From contig NZ_WPCU01000010.1 in the NCBI RefSeq assembly GCF_009742705.1, positions 420,391 through 484,390 on the forward strand: a DNA stretch of 64,000 nt. Reading direction: 5' to 3'. Source of the DNA: Auraticoccus cholistanensis. GTDB lineage: Bacteria; Actinomycetota; Actinomycetes; Propionibacteriales; Propionibacteriaceae. The position numbers were made by a program, and so were the translations under genes. A model generated the notes under the pieces. That model did not search any database. It was not told where the DNA came from and was given only the letters and a program-made list of their open reading frames with translations. Positions 18,414 through 27,081 of the stretch are shown piece by piece (position 1 is the first letter of the stretch; each line of letters opens with the position of its first letter).

Positions 18414-19709
18414 TCAGACGGCGTACGGGGTGCGGCTGCGGGGCCGGGTCTGCGGCGTCGGGTCGGCGGCCGGCGGCGGGGCGTCGTCCCCGGTGCTGGC
18501 GCCGGCGTCCTGCTCGTTGCTGCGCTCGGTCTCGTCGTACTTGTCGGCGGCCTTGGTCAGCGCGTTGGCCATGCCCTCGAACTCGGCGGCGCCCTTCTCC
18601 AGGTAGCGCAGCACGTCCGAGCGCAGGTTGGTGTAGCTGGTCGACAGGGTGTGGACGAAGGCGAAGTCGGTGTAGGTGACCTCGGTGCCGGACTCGTGCT
18701 GGCTCTTGGCCTCCTTGTAGGCCTGGCTGGCCTCGTGCCAGGTCTTGGCCTCGGCCCGCAGGTCGTCCACGGCCACCTGGCGGTCCACCGCGCCGAGGCC
18801 ACCGCCGCCGGCACCACCGCCACCGCCACCACCGGGCATGCCGCCTCCGCCGGGCAGGCCGCCGCCTCCGCCGGGGGCGCCGCCTCCGGGGCCGCCGAGG
18901 TCCGGCATGGCCGGGCCGGACCCCGGCCGGTCGCCGAGGGAGTCGGGGTCCAGACCGCCCGGGTCGACCGCACCGGGGCCGGGCCGGGTGCCCGGGGTGT
19001 AGGGGCTGAAGTCCTGCTCGGGCACGGAGGTGTCCGGGGTGGGCGGCGTGGTGGAGCCGCCGGGCGTCCAGGGCTGGCCGTCGGGGCGGCCGGGCGTCCA
19101 CGGCTGGTAGCCCGAGGGTCCGGAGCCGGCGCCGTAGTCGGAGCCGGTGCCGTGGTCGGCGTCGATGTCGTCGGGGATGCCGTCGCCGTCGGCGTCGCCG
19201 CCGCCGAAGGAGGTGTCGGTGCCGCCCCCGGCGCCGCCGACGCCGGCTGCGCTGGTGCCGGCGCCGGCGCTCAGCGCCGAGCCGCCCGCACCACCGCCGG
19301 GGACGCCGCCGATGCCACCCGCGCCGGAGGGGATGCCACCGCCGCCGCCCGGTAGACCGCCCACGCCGGGGCCGCCGCCCGGCACCCCGCCACCGGGGAC
19401 GCCGAGACCGGCGCCGGCCGATCCGGGTCCACCCGGGCCGGCCACCGGGGAGCCCGCCACGGCGGCTCCGCCGAGGCCGGCCGCCTGGGCGTTCTGTGCG
19501 CCCGCCGGACCGCCGCCCCGGGTGCCGCCCATGGCACCCATCGGCGGCATCATCATCGGGCTGGCCCCGCCGCCGGAGCGGGACCCGGCGCCGTCCTGCT
19601 CGTGGGGGTTGATCAGACCCTCGTAGAGGTCGACGTCCTCGAGCTCGTCGTCACCGCCGATGCCGGCGAAACCGGATCGGGTGACCCGCTGGGGCTCGTG
19701 CTCGCTCAT
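18414..19709 (-). CDS. Gly/Pro-rich protein with YxxxE-tailed helical C-terminus
   Basis: 431 residues. After an acidic start (DDELEDVDLYEGLINPHE), residues about 50-300 are low-complexity Gly, Pro, Ala and Ser with a calcium-loop-like DADGDGIPDDIDADHG. The last 130 residues form a helical domain (VAVDDLRAEAKTWHEASQAY ... LRSDVLRYLEKGAAEFEGMA) that ends in AADKYDETE, fitting the YxxxD/E export signal of type VII (ESX) substrates at the expected place after a helical hairpin. ATG with GGAGGA. It lies 17 bases upstream of the WXG100-like gene. Not a recognised named protein. Confidence 0.72.
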   Translation of the reverse strand: MSEHEPQRVTRSGFAGIGGDDELEDVDLYEGLINPHEQDGAGSRSGGGASPMMMPPMGAMGGTRGGGPAGAQNAQAAGLGGAAVAGSPVAGPGGPGSAGAGLGVPGGGVPGGGPGVGGLPGGGGGIPSGAGGIGGVPGGGAGGSALSAGAGTSAAGVGGAGGGTDTSFGGGDADGDGIPDDIDADHGTGSDYGAGSGPSGYQPWTPGRPDGQPWTPGGSTTPPTPDTSVPEQDFSPYTPGTRPGPGAVDPGGLDPDSLGDRPGSGPAMPDLGGPGGGAPGGGGGLPGGGGMPGGGGGGGAGGGGLGAVDRQVAVDDLRAEAKTWHEASQAYKEAKSQHESGTEVTYTDFAFVHTLSTSYTNLRSDVLRYLEKGAAEFEGMANALTKAADKYDETERSNEQDAGASTGDDAPPPAADPTPQTRPRSRTPYAV

Positions 19710-19735
19710 GCTTCCTCCGCAGGTGTGGGGACGGT

Positions 19736-20512
19736 TCAGGGCAGGCGGCCGCTGAGCAGCGACAGCAGCTCCCGGCGGTGCTCCAGGCGGCGCTCCACCA
19801 GCCGGTCGAGCTCGCCCGGCTCGTACCGCGGCGGCTGCCAGGCGTCGTAGGCGGCGGTCATGGCCTGCTCGAGGGCGGCGGTCAGCTCGCTCACCCGGGC
19901 GTGCTCGTGTGCCCACTGCCGGTCGACCTCGACGCGCTGCACCGGGCCGGCGGCGGCGAGCACCACCCGGACGCGGCCGTTGGCGCTGCGGCCCTCGGCG
20001 AGCGGGCTGCTCAGGGTCGCCCGCTCCACCTCCTCCGGCGGCCGGGCGCGGAGCCGGGCGCTCTCCTCCGACAGCGCCAGCGTGGTGTCCAGCAGGGTGT
20101 TGAAGGCGGCCCAGTCGATCGACCGGTCCCCGGGTGCGCGGCGGGGCCCGGACGGCAGCTCCAGGGCGGCGAACCCCGCTGCCACCGGGCCGCGGGGCGG
20201 GCCGAGCTGGCCGCGCCGGCAGGCGACCACGACCGCCGCCCCGAGCTCGACACCGGCCCGCTTCAGCCGCTCGCGCCAGCGGGTGGAGACACGCAGCTCG
20301 AGCACCCGGAACCGGTCCTCGTCCAGGCGGACGGAGACCGCGCCGCTGGGGTCCGAGATCAGGCCGTCCTCGCCGTCCGCCGGGTCCGGCAGGACGTCGA
20401 CCGGGGCCGCGGCGGGCCCGACGGGGCCGGGACCGGGCGCGGCGGCGGACGGGAGGTCGCGGGTGGGGTCCAGCGGGTCGTCCTCGAGGGACTGGTCGGT
20501 CCAGATGCTCAT
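19736..20512 (-). CDS. YbaB/EbfC-like protein of the WXG100-like cassette
   Basis: 258 residues. The N-terminal half is a beta-rich domain with FRVLELRVSTRWRERLKRAG. The C-terminal half (about 165-258) resembles YbaB/EbfC folds: SANGRVRVVLAAAGPVQRVE, VDRQWAHEHARVSELTAALE, QAMTAAYDAW. Such proteins occur beside ESX substrates in actinobacteria and may act as chaperones rather than nucleoid proteins; that is inference. ATG at 20510-20512 with AGGGAG upstream; the frame is open further upstream without support. First gene of the cassette; 26 bases to the next. Confidence 0.7.
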   Translation of the reverse strand: MSIWTDQSLEDDPLDPTRDLPSAAAPGPGPVGPAAAPVDVLPDPADGEDGLISDPSGAVSVRLDEDRFRVLELRVSTRWRERLKRAGVELGAAVVVACRRGQLGPPRGPVAAGFAALELPSGPRRAPGDRSIDWAAFNTLLDTTLALSEESARLRARPPEEVERATLSSPLAEGRSANGRVRVVLAAAGPVQRVEVDRQWAHEHARVSELTAALEQAMTAAYDAWQPPRYEPGELDRLVERRLEHRRELLSLLSGRLP

Positions 20513-20601
20513 CGCAGAACTCCCTGGGGTGCGGCGGACGTCGTCCAGTCTGGCAGCCGGGGAGGTCAACCCGGCCCCGGTGCAGCGCCCCCGCGCGGGG
20601 C

Positions 20602-21165
20602 TCAGTTCAGCTCGGGGGTGTCGGTCCAGGTGCTCAACCAGGCCAGCCGTCCGGGCTGGCGACGCAGCACCCGCCGCCACATCGGCACCGGGTCGGGGCC
20701 GAAGACGTCGTCGTAGCGCGAGGGCACCACGTGCCAGTACCCCTCGGCCAGCTCGCCCTCCAGCTGGCCGGGCTCCCAGCCGGCGTACCCGGCGAAGATG
20801 CGCAGGTCGTCGTAGGCCCCGGCGACGATCTCCAGCGGGGTGTCCAGGTGCAGCAGCCCGACGTTGTCGTAGAGCCGGCGCCAGCCCGGCGGCTCCTCCC
20901 CCACGTGCGCGACCGCGGCCACGCAGATGGCGCCGTTGGGCGAGACCGGACCGCCGTGGAAGAGCACCCGCGGGTGGCTGACCCGGTCCACCCAGTCCGG
21001 CAGCACCGAGGCCAGCGACAGCTCGGAGAGCTTGTTCACCATCACGCCCAGGGCGCCGTCCTCGTCGGCGTCGAGCACGAGCACGACGCTGTGGTCGAAC
21101 TCGCCGCCGCTGAGGCCGGGGCTGGCGACCAGCAGGTCTCCGGGCTTGGGTCGGGTCGGCGTCAC
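20602..21165 (-). CDS. YqgE/AlgH family protein
   Basis: 187 residues. UPF0301 family. Diagnostic segments are KPGDLLVASPGLSGGEFDHS, VVLVLDADEDGALGVMVNKL, VLFHGGPVSPNGAICV, LRIFAGYAGWEPGQLEGELA and GYWHVVPSRYDDVF. The biochemical role is not established. GTG start with AGGA. It lies nine bases after the malic enzyme stop, so the two are likely co-transcribed. Confidence 0.95.
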   Translation of the reverse strand: MTPTRPKPGDLLVASPGLSGGEFDHSVVLVLDADEDGALGVMVNKLSELSLASVLPDWVDRVSHPRVLFHGGPVSPNGAICVAAVAHVGEEPPGWRRLYDNVGLLHLDTPLEIVAGAYDDLRIFAGYAGWEPGQLEGELAEGYWHVVPSRYDDVFGPDPVPMWRRVLRRQPGRLAWLSTWTDTPELN

Positions 21166-21174
21166 GGGCGGTCC

Positions 21175-22614
21175 TCAGAGGAGGGGGTCGGTCGCCACCT
21201 CGGGCAGCTCGGCCGAACCGCCGGCCGCCTCCCGGACGGCGGCGGCCACGCGGTCGTGCACCTCGGGGTGGAAGACGCTGGGCATGATGTAGCTGGCGTT
21301 GAGCTGCTCGTCGCCCACCACCGAGGCCAGCGCCCGGGCGGCCGCGATCAGCAGCCCCATCGAGATGTCGTGGCTGCGGGCGTCCAGCAGCCCCCGGAAC
21401 ACCCCCGGGAAGGCCAGCACGTTGTTGATCTGGTTCGGGAAGTCCGACCGGCCGGTGGCCACCACCTCCGCGTGCAGGGCCGCCTCGGCCGGGTCGATCT
21501 CCGGCGTGGGGTTGGCCAGCGCGAACACCACCGACCGCTCGGCCATGGTGGCGACGTCGGCGGCGTCGATCACCCCGGGGGCGGAGACCCCGATGAAGAC
21601 GTCGGAGCCGGCCAGCGCCTCGCGCAGGGTGCCGGTGAACCCCTCGGGGTTGGTGTGCTCGGCGATCCAGCGCAGGTTGTCGTTCATGCCGGCACGGTCG
21701 CGGTGGACGACCCCCTCGATGTCGGCCACGACCACGTGGCGGGCGCCGGCGCTGATCAGCACCTTGAGGATGGCCGTGCCGGCCGCACCGGCCCCCGACA
21801 TCACGATCCGGGCGGTCGGCAGCTCCTTCTCCACCACCCGCAGGGCGTTGTAGAGGGCAGCGAGCACCACGATGGCGGTGCCGTGCTGGTCGTCGTGGAA
21901 GACGGGGATGTCGAGCAGCTGGCGCAGCCGGGCCTCGATCTCGAAGCAGCGGGGGGCGGAGATGTCCTCCAGGTTGATGCCGGCGAACCCGGGCGCCACG
22001 GCGCGCACCACGCGGACGATCTCGTCCACGTCGGTGGTGTCCAGGCAGAGCGGCCAGGCGTCGATGTCGGCGAACCGCTTGAACAGCACGGCCTTGCCCT
22101 CCATCACCGGCATCGCCGCCAGCGGGCCGATGTCGCCGAGCCCCAGCACCGCGGTGCCGTCGGTGACCACCGCGACGGAGTTCCGCTTGATGCTCAGCCG
22201 GCGGGCGTCCTCGGGGTTCTCCGCGATGGCCATCGAGACCCGCGCGACACCGGGGGTGTAGATCATCGACAGGTCGTCACGGGTGCGGATCTGGTGCCGG
22301 GGGGCGGTCTCCAGCTTGCCGCCGAGGTGCATCAGGAAGGTCCGGTCCGAGACCCGGCCGACCTTGACCCCGGGGATCTGCCCCAGCGCCTCCACCACCT
22401 CGGCGGAGTGCTCGGTCGAGCTGGCGCCGATGGTGACGTCGATCTGGACCTGGTTCTGCCCCGAGTCGGAGACGTCGAGGGCCGTGATCGCACCGCCGGC
22501 GGCCTCGACGGTGCGGGTCAGCTGGCTGACCGCCGCGCCGCCCGCCGGCGCGAGGATGCGGACGGTGATCGAGTAGGCCACCGACGGGGTCTTCGCACGC
22601 GCAGGAGTGGTCAC
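21175..22614 (-). CDS. NAD-dependent malic enzyme with N-terminal ACT domain
   Basis: 479 residues. Oxidative decarboxylation of malate to pyruvate. An ACT regulatory domain (about 10-85; [34 protein letters not shown]) precedes the malic domain with [40 protein letters not shown], and [20 protein letters not shown]; the NAD-binding motif is [15 protein letters not shown]. The GTG at 22612-22614 fits the family start; AAGAG upstream is a weak ribosome site. ACT-fused malic enzymes are common in actinobacteria, where an amino acid may tune the enzyme. Confidence 0.93.
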   Translation of the reverse strand: MTTPARAKTPSVAYSITVRILAPAGGAAVSQLTRTVEAAGGAITALDVSDSGQNQVQIDVTIGASSTEHSAEVVEALGQIPGVKVGRVSDRTFLMHLGGKLETAPRHQIRTRDDLSMIYTPGVARVSMAIAENPEDARRLSIKRNSVAVVTDGTAVLGLGDIGPLAAMPVMEGKAVLFKRFADIDAWPLCLDTTDVDEIVRVVRAVAPGFAGINLEDISAPRCFEIEARLRQLLDIPVFHDDQHGTAIVVLAALYNALRVVEKELPTARIVMSGAGAAGTAILKVLISAGARHVVVADIEGVVHRDRAGMNDNLRWIAEHTNPEGFTGTLREALAGSDVFIGVSAPGVIDAADVATMAERSVVFALANPTPEIDPAEAALHAEVVATGRSDFPNQINNVLAFPGVFRGLLDARSHDISMGLLIAAARALASVVGDEQLNASYIMPSVFHPEVHDRVAAAVREAAGGSAELPEVATDPLL

Positions 22615-22681
22615 CCGCGTACTCTTGCACGTCCCGTCCCCCTCACCTAAGGGGACACCACGGGAGCAGGACCGGCCCGGA

Positions 22682-23323
22682 TCAGCCCGGCTCGCGGCCG
22701 GCGCTCCCGGCACCGCCGGCGGCTCCCACGGCGAGGCGGCTGAGCGCGATGACGCCGGCACCTGCCGCCATGACCACCACCGCGATGGCCAGCGCGTACG
22801 CGGCCACGGTGAGGTAGCCCCGGTCGGGGTCGAGGAAGGGGTACGGGACCCAGCCGTCGCCGGCACCGCGGAGGAGCACCACCACCAGCCACACCACGGG
22901 GTAGACCGCCAGGTAGCCCCACACCCGCCACGGCAGCCGGCCACGGTCGGCGACGAGCACCCAGTCCAGCAGGGCGTGCACGGGGGTGACGAGGTGCAGC
23001 ACCGCGTTGGCCCAGGCCAGCTCCACCCCACCGGCGAGTCCGGCCAGCAGGGTGTTGTAGACCACGCCGACGACCACGATGTACGTGGTCGCCGCCGCAC
23101 GCGCGACCACCAGCCACCGTGGCACCGGCCGGTCGCGCAGAGCCAGCAGGGCGGTGGCCAGGTAGACCGCCGCCAGCAGGAGGTTGCTCTGCACGGTGAA
23201 GTAGCCGAAGAAGTTGAAGGGGTTGACCGGCCCGCGGGCTGCCGAGACGACCAGCGTCGCCGCGACCGCCGCGGCCACGGCCGCCACGACGGCCAGCCGC
23301 ACGACGGCGACCGCGATCCTCAT
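22682..23323 (-). CDS. Pr6Pr family six-helix membrane protein (copy 1)
   Basis: 213 residues, six membrane segments. The family motif is FFGYFTVQSNLLLAAVYLAT, followed by VYNTLLAG, NAVLHLVTPVHALLDWVL and YPFLDPDRGY. This matches the Pr6Pr group, related to eukaryotic FAR-17a/AIG1 lipid hydrolases (conserved Asn/Thr and His), so a lipid esterase activity is possible but unproven. ATG start without Shine-Dalgarno; TAGCCT lies six bases upstream (23330-23335), suggesting a leaderless mRNA. A second copy is at 60603. Confidence 0.88.
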   Translation of the reverse strand: MRIAVAVVRLAVVAAVAAAVAATLVVSAARGPVNPFNFFGYFTVQSNLLLAAVYLATALLALRDRPVPRWLVVARAAATTYIVVVGVVYNTLLAGLAGGVELAWANAVLHLVTPVHALLDWVLVADRGRLPWRVWGYLAVYPVVWLVVVLLRGAGDGWVPYPFLDPDRGYLTVAAYALAIAVVVMAAGAGVIALSRLAVGAAGGAGSAGREPG

Positions 23324-23372
23324 GCGCGGAGGCTAGCGCAGCCGGGACGGCCGCACCGGACGGCGCGTGGCC

Positions 23373-24275
23373 TCAGCCGGCGTTGTGGACCATCCGGACG
23401 GGTTCGCGCAGCCCCATCACGGCCTCGGTCATGCGGACCGCGTCCACCGTGGCCGCGACGTCGTGGGCGCGCACCACCCGTCCTCCCGCGAGCACGCAGG
23501 CCACCGTGGCGGCCAGCGTCCCGGCCAGCCGCCCGCTCTTCTCGCGGTCGAGCACCTCCCCCACGAAGTCCTTGTTGGACACCGCGACCAGGGTCGGCAG
23601 ACCGGCCCGGGTGAACCGGTCGAAGCCGGCCACCAGCTGCAGGGTGTGCCGGGTGTTCTTGTTCAGGTCGGGCCCGGGGTCGAGCAGCAGCTGACCGTCC
23701 GGCACCCCCGCCGCCCGGGCCCGGTCGGCCACCGTGGTGAGGTGGTCGGCCACCTCCGCCACCACGTCGACGTAGGTCGGCGGCGCGGCGAGGTGGCGTC
23801 CCGGGGCGGCCAGGGAGTGGGTCACCACCAGCTGCGCGCCGGTCGCGGCGGCCACCTCGGCGGTCCGTGGGTCGTGCAGCCCGGAGGTGTCGTTGATGAT
23901 GCCCGCCCCGGCGCCCACCACCGCCTCGGCCACCGCCGCCCGGGTGGTGTCGACCGAGAGCACCACGTCGCTGTGGCGGACGACCTCGGTCACCAGCGGC
24001 AGCACGCGGTCCAGCTCCTCGGCCGCGCTGACCGGCTCCGCGTCGGGCGAGAAGGGCACCCCGCCGACGTCGACCATGTCGGCCCCCGCCTCGGCCGCGG
24101 CCAGGCAGGCCTCCACCGCCGCCTGCAGGGGGAAGGTCCGGCCGCGGTCGAAGAAGGAGTCCCGGGTGCGGTTGACGATGGCCATCACCGCCACCCGGGC
24201 GTTGAAGTCGAAGGTGCGCCGTCCGATCCTGCGGACCGGCGCCACGCTGACGGGCTCGACCAGGTGGATGGGCAC
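23373..24275 (-). CDS. Dihydropteroate synthase-like protein, FolP2 type
   Basis: 300 residues, a TIM barrel of the DHPS fold. It has MAIVNRTRDSFFDRGRTFPL in place of the canonical N-V-T-x-D-S-F-S segment, SVDTTRAA, INDTSG, LLDPGPDLNKNTRHTLQL and SNKDFVGEVLDREKSGR, all closer to mycobacterial FolP2 than to FolP1. Mycobacterial FolP2 is reported to lack DHPS activity, so folate synthesis should not be assumed. GTG at 24273-24275 starts the family alignment. Divergent from the pirin gene with 74 bases between. Confidence 0.82.
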   Translation of the reverse strand: MPIHLVEPVSVAPVRRIGRRTFDFNARVAVMAIVNRTRDSFFDRGRTFPLQAAVEACLAAAEAGADMVDVGGVPFSPDAEPVSAAEELDRVLPLVTEVVRHSDVVLSVDTTRAAVAEAVVGAGAGIINDTSGLHDPRTAEVAAATGAQLVVTHSLAAPGRHLAAPPTYVDVVAEVADHLTTVADRARAAGVPDGQLLLDPGPDLNKNTRHTLQLVAGFDRFTRAGLPTLVAVSNKDFVGEVLDREKSGRLAGTLAATVACVLAGGRVVRAHDVAATVDAVRMTEAVMGLREPVRMVHNAG

Positions 24276-24349
24276 GGCGCCATCCCACCACAGCCGGCCG
24301 GCACCCGCCGGTCCTTGCCGCGGGGCGCGCGGGGTGGCACCGTGCAGAG

Positions 24350-25330
24350 GTGCGCGACTCCGACCAGCCACTGCCCCCGGCCCCCGCGGCGGCCGCTCCC
24401 CGGACCGCCCTGCGGCGGCTGACGCCGCGGGACGTGCCGCTGGGCGGGCCGCGGGCGATGTCGGTGCGGCGCACCCTGCCGCAGCGGGAGCAGTCGCTGA
24501 TCGGCGCCTGGTGCTTCGCCGACCACTACGGTCCCGACGACGTGGCCACCACCGGCGGCATGGCGGTGCCTGCGCACCCGCACACGGGTCTGCAGACCGT
24601 GTCGTGGCTGTTCAGCGGCAGCATCGAGCACCGCGACACCCTGGGCACGCACGCCCTGGTGCACCCCGGCGAGATGAACCTGATGACGGCCGGGCGGGGC
24701 ATCGCCCACTCCGAGCACTCCACGCCGGAGACCTCCGTGCTGCACGGCGTGCAGCTCTGGCTGGCGCTGCCCGCGGCGCACCGGCGCACCGCGCCCGCCT
24801 TCGAGCACCACGTCCCCGAGCCCTTCACCGTCCCCGCCGACGGCTCGGGCGACGTGCGGATCAGCGTGTTCCTCGGCGAGCTGCTGGGCCGGCGCTCGCC
24901 GGTGCGCACCTTCACCCGGCTGGTGGGTGCGGAGCTGACGCTCCCCGCCGGCGCGGTCCTGACGCTCCCGCTGGCGGTCGACTTCGAGCACGGGCTGCTC
25001 GTCGACACCGGCGCGCTGAGCGTGGACGAGCTGGCCGCCGAGCCGGGCGAGATGGTGCACGTCCCGCTCGGCGCCGAGCAGGTGCGCCTCGGCGCCGGGG
25101 ACGCCCCCGTCCGGCTGCTGCTGCTCGGCGGGGAGCCGCTGGGCGAGCAGGTGGTGATGTGGTGGAACTTCGTCGGCGTCGACCACGACGAGGTCGCCCG
25201 GGCCCGCGAGGACTGGCAGGCCGAGCGGGAGGTCGCCGGCGGCGAGCGGTTCGGCAGCTTCCCCCCGGCGTGGCCGGGCAGCCTGCCGGCCCCGGTGCTG
25301 CCGCCGCTGCGGCTGCGTCCCCGCGGCTGA
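24350..25330 (+). CDS. Pirin family cupin protein
   Basis: 326 residues. A bicupin. Metal ligands of the N-terminal cupin are visible in VPAHPHTGLQTVSWLFSG and GRGIAHSEHSTPE (His, His, His, Glu). Pirins are quercetinase-like or act as redox-sensitive cofactors; in bacteria some bind pyruvate dehydrogenase. Starts at GTG 24350, which has no good Shine-Dalgarno. Divergent from the FolP2-like gene. Confidence 0.9.
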   Translation: MRDSDQPLPPAPAAAAPRTALRRLTPRDVPLGGPRAMSVRRTLPQREQSLIGAWCFADHYGPDDVATTGGMAVPAHPHTGLQTVSWLFSGSIEHRDTLGTHALVHPGEMNLMTAGRGIAHSEHSTPETSVLHGVQLWLALPAAHRRTAPAFEHHVPEPFTVPADGSGDVRISVFLGELLGRRSPVRTFTRLVGAELTLPAGAVLTLPLAVDFEHGLLVDTGALSVDELAAEPGEMVHVPLGAEQVRLGAGDAPVRLLLLGGEPLGEQVVMWWNFVGVDHDEVARAREDWQAEREVAGGERFGSFPPAWPGSLPAPVLPPLRLRPRG

Positions 25331-25352
25331 GCCGGGCCCCTGCCCGGGCCGC

Positions 25353-26564
25353 TCAGCCCCGCAGCGCCAGCCGCACCGCGCCCGGGACGGGCAGCTCCAC
25401 CCACCGCTCCTCGCCGCGGGCCGGGTCCACCGACCGCAGCCCGTCGCCGTCCAGGGCCAGCAGCCGCGAGCTGTCCGGGGTCCAGGCCAGCGTGGAGGTC
25501 AGGTCCACCGACGCGTCCGCCCCGCTCTGCACCACCGCCTCCCCCGTGACCAGGTCCACCACCACCAGCCGCGTCTCGGGCAGCACCGACCAGTACGCCC
25601 ACCACCGGCCGTCGGGGGAGGTGGTGCCCAGCGCGCCGGGGCCGGCGTCGCGGCGGGCGGGCGCCAGCCGTCGCTGCTGCCCGGTGGCCCGGTCGCGGAC
25701 GTGGTCGCTGCAGACCAGGGTGTCGTCGCAGTCGAGCAGCACCTGGACGCGAGGGCCGACCGCCACCACCTCGCCGCGGCTGATGCGTCGCGGACCCTCG
25801 GGGGTGACCTCCCAGGTCCCGCCCGCCGCCGGCACCAGCACACCGTCGGAGCCGTCGCTCACCGCACCGCTCCAGCCGCCGCCGCCCGGTGCGTCCAGCC
25901 GCCGCACGGGGTCCCCGTCCCACCCCGTCACGCCGACCGAGGCGAGCTCGTAGGCGGCCGGCTGGTAGTCGTGCCGCACCACCCAGACCCTCCCGGGCGG
26001 ACCGGGGAGCACCCGCGTCCACAGCCCGCGCTCCCCCGGCCCGGTCAGCGGGACCACCCGGGCCGGGCCGTCGTCGGGCACCCAGCTGGCGTGCGCGGAG
26101 TCACCCGGGTACGTGAGGACGCCGCCGGGGGCGGGGACGAAGGCGCCGCCGGTGGCGAACTGCGGTGCGACCTCGATGCGGGTGCGGGTGCGCTCCCCGC
26201 TGGCCAGGTTGATGCGGTGCACGTAGGTCGCGTCCTGCACGAACAGCTCCCAGGTGGGGGCGGCGTCCGGCATCGGCGCGGTGGCGAGCCGGTCGTGCAC
26301 CCGCTCGGGCCGCGGGCGGTCCGGGCTGGGGGAAGGGCTCGGGGACCGGCTGGGACGCACGTCCTGCGTGGCGGTGGGCTCGGGTGCGGGCGCCGGCCGG
26401 GCCCGCTCGCCCGTGCGGGCGACCACGACCACCGTCATCAGCGCGGCCAGCAGCACGACGGCGGTGAGCAGCAGCAACCGGGTCCCCGACCCGCTCGCCG
26501 GGGGCCCGTCGTCGAGGACGTCGACCCCGTCGTCGTCGTCGGGGTCCGCGCCGTAGGCGGCCAC
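25353..26564 (-). CDS. Membrane-anchored propeller-like protein (copy 1)
   Basis: 403 residues. A very acidic N-terminal cytoplasmic tail (DPDDDDGVDVLDDG), one membrane segment (LLLLTAVVLLAALMTVVVVA, about 30-50), a Pro/Ser linker (PSRSPSPSPSPDRPRP), then an extracytoplasmic domain with repeated blade-like strands (YVHRINLASGERTRTRIEV; VVDLVTGEAVVQSG; RLLALDGDGLRSVDP) and a Cys pair in LLDCDDTLVCSDH. Not a recognised named family; likely a six- or seven-bladed sensor-like domain. GTG 26564 is chosen; GGAGG is too close, but CAGACT lies six bases upstream. A paralogue is at 58370. Confidence 0.7.
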   Translation of the reverse strand: MAAYGADPDDDDGVDVLDDGPPASGSGTRLLLLTAVVLLAALMTVVVVARTGERARPAPAPEPTATQDVRPSRSPSPSPSPDRPRPERVHDRLATAPMPDAAPTWELFVQDATYVHRINLASGERTRTRIEVAPQFATGGAFVPAPGGVLTYPGDSAHASWVPDDGPARVVPLTGPGERGLWTRVLPGPPGRVWVVRHDYQPAAYELASVGVTGWDGDPVRRLDAPGGGGWSGAVSDGSDGVLVPAAGGTWEVTPEGPRRISRGEVVAVGPRVQVLLDCDDTLVCSDHVRDRATGQQRRLAPARRDAGPGALGTTSPDGRWWAYWSVLPETRLVVVDLVTGEAVVQSGADASVDLTSTLAWTPDSSRLLALDGDGLRSVDPARGEERWVELPVPGAVRLALRG

Positions 26565-26729
26565 CTCCGCAGTCTGACACCATGGGCGCCCCCTGTCCGG
26601 GGGCGGGCTCCGCAGGGCCGGTCGGCGCGACACGCCGGAGGGTGTCCGCGACACGCCGGGAGAGGCCAGCAACGACGCGGCCGGGACAGATTCGTCGCCC
26701 TCGGGGATGGCGGAATCACAGCCGTGTCA

Positions 26730-26777
26730 TTACAGTATGTGGTGGTGACACGGACGTGGCACCACTAGATACAGGCT
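26730..26777 (+). promoter_or_regulatory. Two candidate NrdR boxes upstream of nrdH
   Basis: Two 16-base sites, TTACAGTATGTGGTGG (26730-26745) and CCACTAGATACAGGCT (26762-26777), match the NrdR consensus ACACwATATATwGTGT at 10 and 11 of 16 positions by hand count. They are 16 bases apart, 32 bases centre to centre, the spacing (about three helical turns) known for paired NrdR boxes. A possible -10 (TAAACT, 26786-26791) lies just downstream, so binding would repress the operon. Their position 64 bases before nrdH fits. Confidence 0.65.
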
Positions 26778-26840
26778 CCCGGGTGTAAACTAGGCCTACG
26801 CCGGCGAGACCTCGGCCACCACTCCTCAGGAGGACACGAC

Positions 26841-27077
26841 ATGACCGTCACGGTGTACACCAAGGACCGCTGCGTGCAGTGCAACGCGACCTACCGCGCC
26901 CTCGACGCCAAGGGCATCGAGTTCGAGGCGCTGAACCTCGAGACCGACGACGAGGCGCTGCAGATGGTGCGTTCGCTGGGCTACCTGCAGGCCCCCGTCG
27001 TGGTGGCCGGTGACGAGCACTGGTCGGGCTTCCGCCCGGACAAGATCGACGAGCTCGCCGCCCGACTGGTCGGCTGA
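26841..27077 (+). CDS. nrdH: Glutaredoxin-like NrdH-redoxin
   Basis: 78 residues. A small thioredoxin-fold electron donor for class Ib ribonucleotide reductase. The redox motif CVQC (Cys11, Cys14) follows VTVYTKDR, and the C-terminus has [20 protein letters not shown], with the WSGFRPD segment that distinguishes NrdH from glutaredoxins. ATG with AGGAGG. First gene of nrdHIEF. Confidence 0.97.
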   Translation: MTVTVYTKDRCVQCNATYRALDAKGIEFEALNLETDDEALQMVRSLGYLQAPVVVAGDEHWSGFRPDKIDELAARLVG

Positions 27078-27081
27078 CGCC

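Noticed and set aside
18780-19500. Proline-rich plus-strand frames opposite the Gly-rich gene
   Set aside because: They mirror the Gly-rich repeat on the minus strand and have no start signals.
19736-20512. Calling this a standard EbfC nucleoid protein
   Set aside because: The length (258) is more than double, with an extra N-terminal domain; only the C-terminal half is YbaB-like.
23373-24275. Calling this the canonical folP (folate synthesis)
   Set aside because: Key segments differ and match the FolP2 type.
25333-25350. Hairpin CCGGGC/GCCCGG as a terminator between pirin and the propeller-like gene
   Set aside because: Only a six-base stem with no T tract; common by chance at this base composition.
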